From: Solea solea
Lineage: Eukaryota > Chordata > Actinopteri > Pleuronectiformes > Soleidae
Direction: 5' to 3'
Assembly: GCF_958295425.1 (NCBI RefSeq)
Contig: NC_081143.1
Span: 186,001-250,000, forward strand
Length of the DNA: 64,000 nt
A model generated the notes under the pieces. That model was given only the letters and a program-made list of their open reading frames with translations. It made no database searches and was not told where the DNA came from. The position numbers and the translations under genes are program-made. How positions within the stretch are numbered: position 1 is the first letter of the stretch; each line of letters opens with the position of its first letter. Positions 57,768-64,000 of the stretch are shown in pieces.

Positions 57768-59354
57768 TGTCAGGGATCAAATCAAACTATTCTGTGAAAC
57801 AAACTGTCCTTCTTCCCCTAATAGTTTCATACTATGGGATACATTAAAAGCTTATTTAAGAGGACAAATAATCTCATATACAAAAGGACTTAAAAAATCA
57901 TATGTAGCAGAAGTGGAAAAATTTGAAAAAGAAATTCTTGGGCTGGAAAAAGACTTTCAGCAACATAGGGATAAGAAGATATACAGTTTATTGGTAAAAA
58001 GAAAACTCAAGTATAATACACTATGCACTTATAGGGCTGAGAAAGACATTTTGAGAACGAAACAAAGGTACTACGAACTGGGGGAGAAGGCTCATAAAGT
58101 CCTATCCTGGCAATTAAAGAAAGAGGAGAGTTCAAAAACAATTAACCAAATTGAAGACGAACATGGCTGTATTACACAGAACCCAAAAGAAATAAATGAA
58201 ACTTTTAAAAAGTTTATGTTAATTTATACAAGTCGGAATCACCAGAAGATCTGTCCACAATAGATACATTCTTAAATAATATTGATTTGCCTAAACTGAG
58301 TCAAGACGACCAGAGGTATTTAGATTCACCATTTACCTCCAAAGAGATCGAAAACGCTCTAGCAACGCTGCAATCTAATAAATCACCAGGGGAGGATGGG
58401 TTTCCCCCCGAATTTTATAAAGAGTTTAAGGATTTGCTTATACCTCTCCTTATGGATGTAATTAATCTAGCATCTAAAACACAAAGCCTCCCTGATTCAT
58501 TTTCAATGGCTATAATTACAGTGATCCATAAAAAAAACAAAGACCCCTTAAAATGCTCCTCTTTCCGACCAATTTCACTCTCTAATGCGGATTATAAATT
58601 GTTTTCTAAAGCTATAGCAAACAGGTTGAGTGAATTCTTACCAAAATTGATAAACCGAGACCAGGTTGGCTTTATCCAGAAGAGATCCTCTGCCAATAAC
58701 ATGTGTAGGTTACTTAACGTTATTCATATGGCAACCTCCAGTACTGAACCTAGTATAGCCGTTACGCTGGACGCGGAAAAGGCCTTTGATAGGCTTGAGT
58801 GGCCCTATCTATTCAAGGTTCTATCTAAATTTGGATTTGGCTCCTATTTTATTAATTGGGTCAGAATGCTGTATAAGAATCCACAGGCCAGAATAATTAC
58901 TAATGGACAAATGTCCACTGTCTTCCCCCTCAGTAGATCGAGCAGACAAGGGTGTCCCTTATCCCCTGGGCTTTTCGTTATAGCTATTGAACCTCTGGCC
59001 GAGACAATCAGACACGATTCAGAGATAAAAGGTGTGAAAGTGGACCAGACGATACATAAAATCAATCTGATGGCAGATGATATAATTCTGTATTTAACAA
59101 AACCATCTGATTCCCTTGCTAAATTGAAAACCGTTTTGCATGCATTTGGATATGTCTCTGGATATAAGGTAAATTACGATAAATGTGAAATTCTTCCACT
59201 TTCATATTTTGACTACACTGAACATCAGCAAAGAGGTCCATCCCACCTTGGGTTTCAATTGGAATGTATGCTGTTAAAGAAAAGGTTCCTGCAGACTTCA
59301 GCTATAAATGGACACCTACAACCATCTCCAGAAGAACTGACAACCCTGTTTTGA
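57768..59354 (+). pseudogene. LINE linker and reverse transcriptase domain, duplicate
   Basis: Carries RT motifs A (LDAEKAFDRLEWPYLF), B (RQGCPLSPGLF) and C (LMADDIILYL) with the same single-base frameshift near 58215. No residue change is visible in the 355-codon RT frame relative to the first copy. Confidence 0.85.
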
Positions 59355-60150
59355 CCCATATCATCAAAACATGGCATGAAGTCCGGAAAAATACTGGACT
59401 AAAAAATATATTTCACCCAGGACACCATTGAAACAGAACGAACTCATACCTATGTCAGTGGATAATAAGATCCTGGAAACGTGGCACCAGAAAGGGATTC
59501 ATCATTTGGAGGACTGTTATAAGGATGGATGCCTGATGTCTTTTGAGGACCTAAGGAGGAAATATGATCTGTCCAGTAGAAACTTTTTTTGTTATTTACA
59601 GTTAAGATCATTTCTTAAATCTGTTTTGGGATCTGAAATGACTTTACCCATGCTCAGCGATCTGGAAAAACTGCTTCAGGAGGGTAACGCACCCCGTCTT
59701 ATTGCAAAAGTCTACTCCCTCTTGATGGATGATGCTCCAAAACCAGGTTTACATAAATCAAGGGAGAAATGGGAGTCTGACTTGGGTGTGACAATGGGTA
59801 CAGAGCTCTGGGCTGAATTGTGTCAAAAAAGTCTAACTGCCACTCTTAATTCTAGATACAGGCTGACTTATTATAACTTTCTTCATCAAACCTATCTTAC
59901 GCCACAGAAATTACATAAATATAAACCTGAGATATCCAACCTGTGCTTTAGATGTAGTATAGAAGAGGGTTCATTCCTACACTGCACTTGGTTATGCACA
60001 AAACTTAACACATTCTGGCATGATTTCTCTGGCATCATGACAAAACTCCTAGGACTACATCTCCCATTAGATCCTCAAACCTGCTTATTAGGAGATACTA
60101 CAAATATTAATGCACGATTAAGAAAAGCTCAAAAGAAATTCCTCTCTTAG
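59257..60150 (+). pseudogene. LINE ORF2 C-terminal region, duplicate
   Basis: Same C-X2-C-X8-H-X4-C tail. Two amino-acid differences from 4190-5083 are visible: Ser to Arg in TLNSRYRLTYY and Arg to Lys in KAQKKFLS. Confidence 0.8.
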
Positions 60151-61342
60151 CCTTAGTCCCTGATGCACATACGGAAAAATCAGACTCCTGGCTCAATGCC
60201 TTTAGGAATTATTACAAAAAAAACACCCGAACGGCTGACCATTGACCTTTCCGAGGGTTGCACAGGTCTGAAACTCGGCAACCGGGATAAGCTTTAGTCC
60301 CTGATACACATACGGAAAAATCAGACTCCTGGCTTAAGGCCTTTAGGAATTATTACAAAAAACACACCCGAACGGCTGACCTTTGACCTTTCCAAAGGTT
60401 GCACGGGTCTGTAACTTGGCACCCTGGATAAGCCTTAGTCCCTGATACAGATACGGAAAAATCAGACCACTGGCTGAATGCCTTTAGGAATTATTACAAA
60501 AAACACACCCGAACGGCTGACCATTGACCTTTCCGAAGGTTGCACAGGTCTGAAACTCTGCACCGGGGATAAGCCTAAATCCCTGATACACATACGGAAA
60601 GATCAGACTCCTGACTCAATGCCTTTAGGAATTATTACAAAAAACACACCCGAACGGCTGACCATTGACCTTTCCGAAGGTTGCACAGGCCTGAAACTCT
60701 GCACCCGGGATAAGCCTAAATCCCTGATACACATACGGAAAAATCAGACTCCTGGCTCAATGCCTTTAGGAATTATTACAAAAAACACACCGGAACGGCT
60801 GACCATTGACCTTTCCGAAGGTTGCACAGGTCTGAAACTCGGCTACCGGGATAAGCCTAAATCCCTGATACACATACGGAAAAATCAGACTCCTGGCTCA
60901 ATGCCTTTAGGAATTATTACAAAAAACACACCCAAACTGCTGACCTTTGACCTTTCCAAAGGTTGCACGGGTCTGAAACTTGGCACCCTGGATAAGCCTT
61001 AGTCCCTGATACAGATACGGAAAAATCAGACCACTGGCTGAATGCCTTTAGGAATTATTACAAAAAACACACCCGAACGGCTGACCATTGACCTTTCCCA
61101 AGGTTGCACAGGTCTGAAACTCTGCACCCGGGATAAGCCTAAATCCCTGATACACATACGGAAAAATCAGACTCCTGGCTCAATGCCTTTAGGAATTATT
61201 ACAAAAAACACACCAGAGCGGCTGACCTTTGACCTTTCCAAAGGTTGCACAGGTCTGAAACTCGGCACCCTGGATCAGCCAGGAGTCCCTGATACACATA
61301 CGGAGAAATCAGCCTCCGGGCTCATTGCCTTTAGGAATTATT
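60151..61342 (+). repeat. 141-bp tandem repeat, about 8.5 units
   Basis: Two units (282 bp) longer than the matching stretch at 5084-5993, which changes the offset between the duplicated blocks from 55,067 to 55,349 bp. A 174-codon frame at 60478-61002 is read-through of open units. Confidence 0.94.
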
Positions 61343-61486
61343 GAAGAAAAGACAGTTTCCCACCTTTCTTACGTTTGAATTTTACAGACTGTGTTTTTGG
61401 CAGTTTTTTTTGGCCGGGGGAAAAAAGCCCAAAGTCCTGTATCCAAAAACTGAAAATCAGGTCATGTCAGACTCTATACAGTCTTA
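61343..61486 (+). repeat. Linker J1, left half (interrupted by TIR element)
   Basis: Duplicate of 5994-6137, ending in TTA at 61484-61486. Confidence 0.9.
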
Positions 61487-62122
61487 CCCTGGATTTCCAC
61501 TGGACGCGGAACGGCCGCGGAACGGCCACGGCGCGGTTCTGCTTCGTCCTCTCCCAAACGTCAATCCCCACCGGGCGCGTTACGGCAGCGGCGCGGAGCC
61601 TTGGGAGCCAGCGGTATTCACGGAAGATCGCGCGATAATCTCGAACGGACGCGAGATCCCGCGATAGACTGTGTGTATAAAGGAAACAACAACAACAACA
61701 CAGCTTCTTTCATTTCTCCACTTCCATAATCAGTCTCTCGTCGTCCATTGTCTCCGAGACCCTCGGATCAAATGACTGTTGACCTGGGAGCACCGTAACG
61801 TTGAGGTGAAGTTGTGACCTGCGTATTGTGTTTTATTTTGAAAGGGGGGCGGAAAGTGTTTTACTTTGATACTGTGTCGGACTTCCTGTCTTGTGCGATC
61901 TGCTTCGTTGAAATTTACGAGGTTCAGCAGCGGCAACGGAAAAAATAGAACTGATTCCTATCGATAGCGCTGCGGCGCGGCGAGCCGCTTCTGGGCCGCT
62001 GCTGATCCGGGCCGCAGTGCGGCCGGTGGGAATGCTCACATTGATTAGAATGGAAGCGATTAGCAACGGCTACCGTTCCGCGGCCGTTCCGCGGCCGTTC
62101 CGCGTCCAGTGGAAATCCAGGG
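61487..62122. mobile_element. Non-autonomous TIR element, second copy
   Basis: 636 bp, same ends as 6138-6761, flanked by TTA (61484-61486 and 62123-62125). It is 12 bp longer: one additional CGGCCGTTCCG unit in the right TIR plus one base in CCGCAGTGC. The right TIR here is therefore symmetrical with the left, and the first copy has probably lost one unit. Confidence 0.88.
61676..61683 (+). promoter_or_regulatory. TATA-box-like motif, second TIR element
   Basis: TATAAAGG in the same context as 6327-6334. Confidence 0.3.
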
Positions 62123-62242
62123 TTAGACCCTTTTGGCCAGAGTGAAAGAGGAACTACAGGTGGCAGGAGTGTGAATATTTCATATGTCGTTTGGGGTCCC
62201 AAGACGAGCGGAACGACGAGGGTACATTAGTATATCTTATAA
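62123..62242 (+). repeat. Linker J1, right half
   Basis: Duplicate of 6762-6881. Confidence 0.9.
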
Positions 62243-64000
62243 GATGTTAACTTTATTTGTGAGGTTTATGTTATGGGACAGTAGAAAATGAAAAAAAATC
62301 AGAAAACAGCCTTATCTCAGCTGAATGCGAACACAAACAGACACTTGTAGAAAAACACATCCAAACAGTGAAATCATTGCAAAATCAAACAGTGAGTGTA
62401 CAGAACTAAATATTTTAAGATGTTAACTTCATTTGTGAGGTTTATGTTATGGGACAGCAGAAAAATTAAAAAAATCCGGAAACAGCCTTATCTCAGCTGA
62501 ATGCGCACACAAACAGACACTTGTAGAAAAACACATCCCAACAGTGAAATATTTGCATAATTAAACACTGAGGGTAAAGAAGGATATCTTATAAGATGTT
62601 AAGTTCATTTGTTAGGTTTATATTATGGGAAAGTAGAAAAATGAAAAAATTTCAAAAATAGCCTTATCTCAGCTCAATGGGGCACAAACAGACACCAATA
62701 GAAAAACACATCCAAACAGTGAAATCATTGCAAAATCAAACAGTGAGTGTACAGAACTAAATCTTTTAAGATGTTAACTTCATTTGTGAGGTTTATGTTA
62801 TGGGACAGCAGAAAAATTAAAAAAATCCGGAAACAGCCTTATCTCAGCTGAATGCGCACACAAACAGACACTTGTAGAAAAACACATCCCAACAGTGAAA
62901 TCATTGCAAAATCAAACACTGAGGGTACAGAACTAAATCTTTTAAGATGTTAACTTCATTTGTGAGGTTTATGTTATGGGACAGCAGAAAAATAAAAAAA
63001 ATATGGAAACAGCCTTATCTCAGCTGAATGCGCACACAAAACAGACACTTGTAGAAAAACACATCCCAACAGTGAAATCATTGCAAAATCAAACACTGAG
63101 GGTACAGAACTAAATCTTTTAAGATGTTAACTCCATTTGTGAGGTTTATGTTATGGGACAGCAGAAAAATAAAAAAAATATGGAAACAGCCTTATCTCAG
63201 CTGAATGCGCACACAAAACAGACACCAATAGAAAAACACATCCAAACAGTGAAATCAATGCAAAATCAAACAGTGAGTGTACAGAACTAAATATTTTAAG
63301 ATGTTAACTTCATTTGTGAGGTTTATGTTATGGGACAGCAGAAAAATTAAAAAAATCCGGAAACAGCCTTATCTCAGCTGAATGCGCACACAAACAGACA
63401 CCAATAGAAAAACACATCCAAACAGTGAAATCAATGCAAAATCAAACAGTGAGTGTACAGAACTAAATCTTTAAGATGTTAACTTCATTTGTGAGGTTTA
63501 TGTTATGGGACAGCAGAAAAATTAAAAAAAATCCGTAAACAACCTTATCTCAGCTGAATGCGCACACAAACAGACACCAATAGAAAAACACATCCAAACA
63601 GTGAAATCATTGCAAAATCAAACAGTGAGTGTACAGAACTAAATCTTTTAAGATGTTAACTTCATTTGTGAGGTTTATGTTATGGGACAGCAGAAAAATT
63701 AAAAAAATCCGTAAACAGCCTTATCTCAGCTGAATGCGCACACAAACAGACACTTGTAGAAAAACACATCCAAACAGTGAAATCTTTGCAAAATTAAACA
63801 CTGAGGGTAAAGAAGTATATCTTATAAGATGTTAAGTTCATTTGTTAGGTTTATATTATGGGAAAGTAGAAAAATGAAAAAAATCCGAAAACAGCCTTAT
63901 CTCAGCTGTATGCGCACACAAACAGACACCAATAGAAAAACACATCCAAACAGTGAAATCAATGCAAAATCAAACAGTGAGTGTACAGAACTAAATCTTT
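62243..64000 (+). repeat. 176-bp satellite array 3 (about 10 monomers, runs off window)
   Basis: Begins with the same edge monomers as array 1 (GTAGAAAATG, then CCGGAAACAGCC) but the third is the degenerate TTTCAAAAATAGCC/CTCAATGGGGCAC type otherwise found in array 2. Two monomers share AAATATGGAAACAGCC and an extra A in CACAAAACAGAC, a local duplication. Confidence 0.96.

Larger units (their letters stand above)
57748..60150 (+). mobile_element. L1/Tx1-type LINE in 141-bp array, duplicate copy
   Basis: Near-identical to 2681-5083: same 5' truncation, frameshift, internal deletion and flanking repeat junctions. Differences seen are few, e.g. TTGTCAGGG for TTGGCAGGG, TCTAGATAC for TCTAGCTAC and AAGAAATTCC for AAGAGGTTCC. 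Confidence 0.9.

Overview
The window looks like vertebrate, most likely teleost fish, heterochromatin. This is inferred from L1/Tx1-type and L2-type LINE proteins, TIR-bearing DNA transposon pieces, AT-rich satellite arrays and two spliced coding exons. No bacterial genes, CRISPR arrays, rRNA or tRNA genes were recognised. Most short ORFs are satellite translations or antisense shadows of LINE ORFs.

Layout. (a) 1-2424: minus-strand L1-type LINE with an uninterrupted 637-codon ORF2 start (endonuclease plus reverse transcriptase) that runs off the left edge, a spacer, and the C-terminal tail of ORF1. (b) 2427-6881: tandem 141-bp repeats carrying a broken plus-strand LINE, then a unique linker ('J1') split by a TIR element with TTA target duplications. 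(c) 6882-21120: about 81 monomers of a 176-bp satellite with higher-order structure. (d) 21121-26226: a single-copy-like block with two in-phase coding exons of an unidentified minus-strand gene, a CTCF-like motif, a hairpin and LINE debris; it recurs at 45897-50913. (e) 26227-28391: sequence seen only once, with a doubtful exon. (f) 28392-36226: alternating blocks of 141-bp repeats, J1, short 176-bp arrays and a second fixed junction ('J2'), with two L2 insertions. (g) 36227-45896: second 176-bp array, about 55 monomers. (h) 45897-50913: second copy of block d. (i) 50914-62242: more composite blocks, including a 2465-bp tandem duplication and a near-identical copy of block b. (j) 62243-64000: third 176-bp array, cut by the window edge.

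The organising feature is a composite repeat: 141-bp array, J1, 176-bp array, J2, then 141-bp array again. TE insertions inside it (L2, TIR element, LINE) recur with identical junctions, so they were amplified with the array and not inserted independently. The open questions are whether the 176-bp HOR arrays are centromeric or pericentromeric, whether the composite unit descends from a minisatellite-bearing transposon, and whether the DR1 nuclear-receptor motif in many 141-bp units matters. Near-identical duplications could partly be assembly artefacts. All statements come from reading the sequence by eye; no database search was possible.
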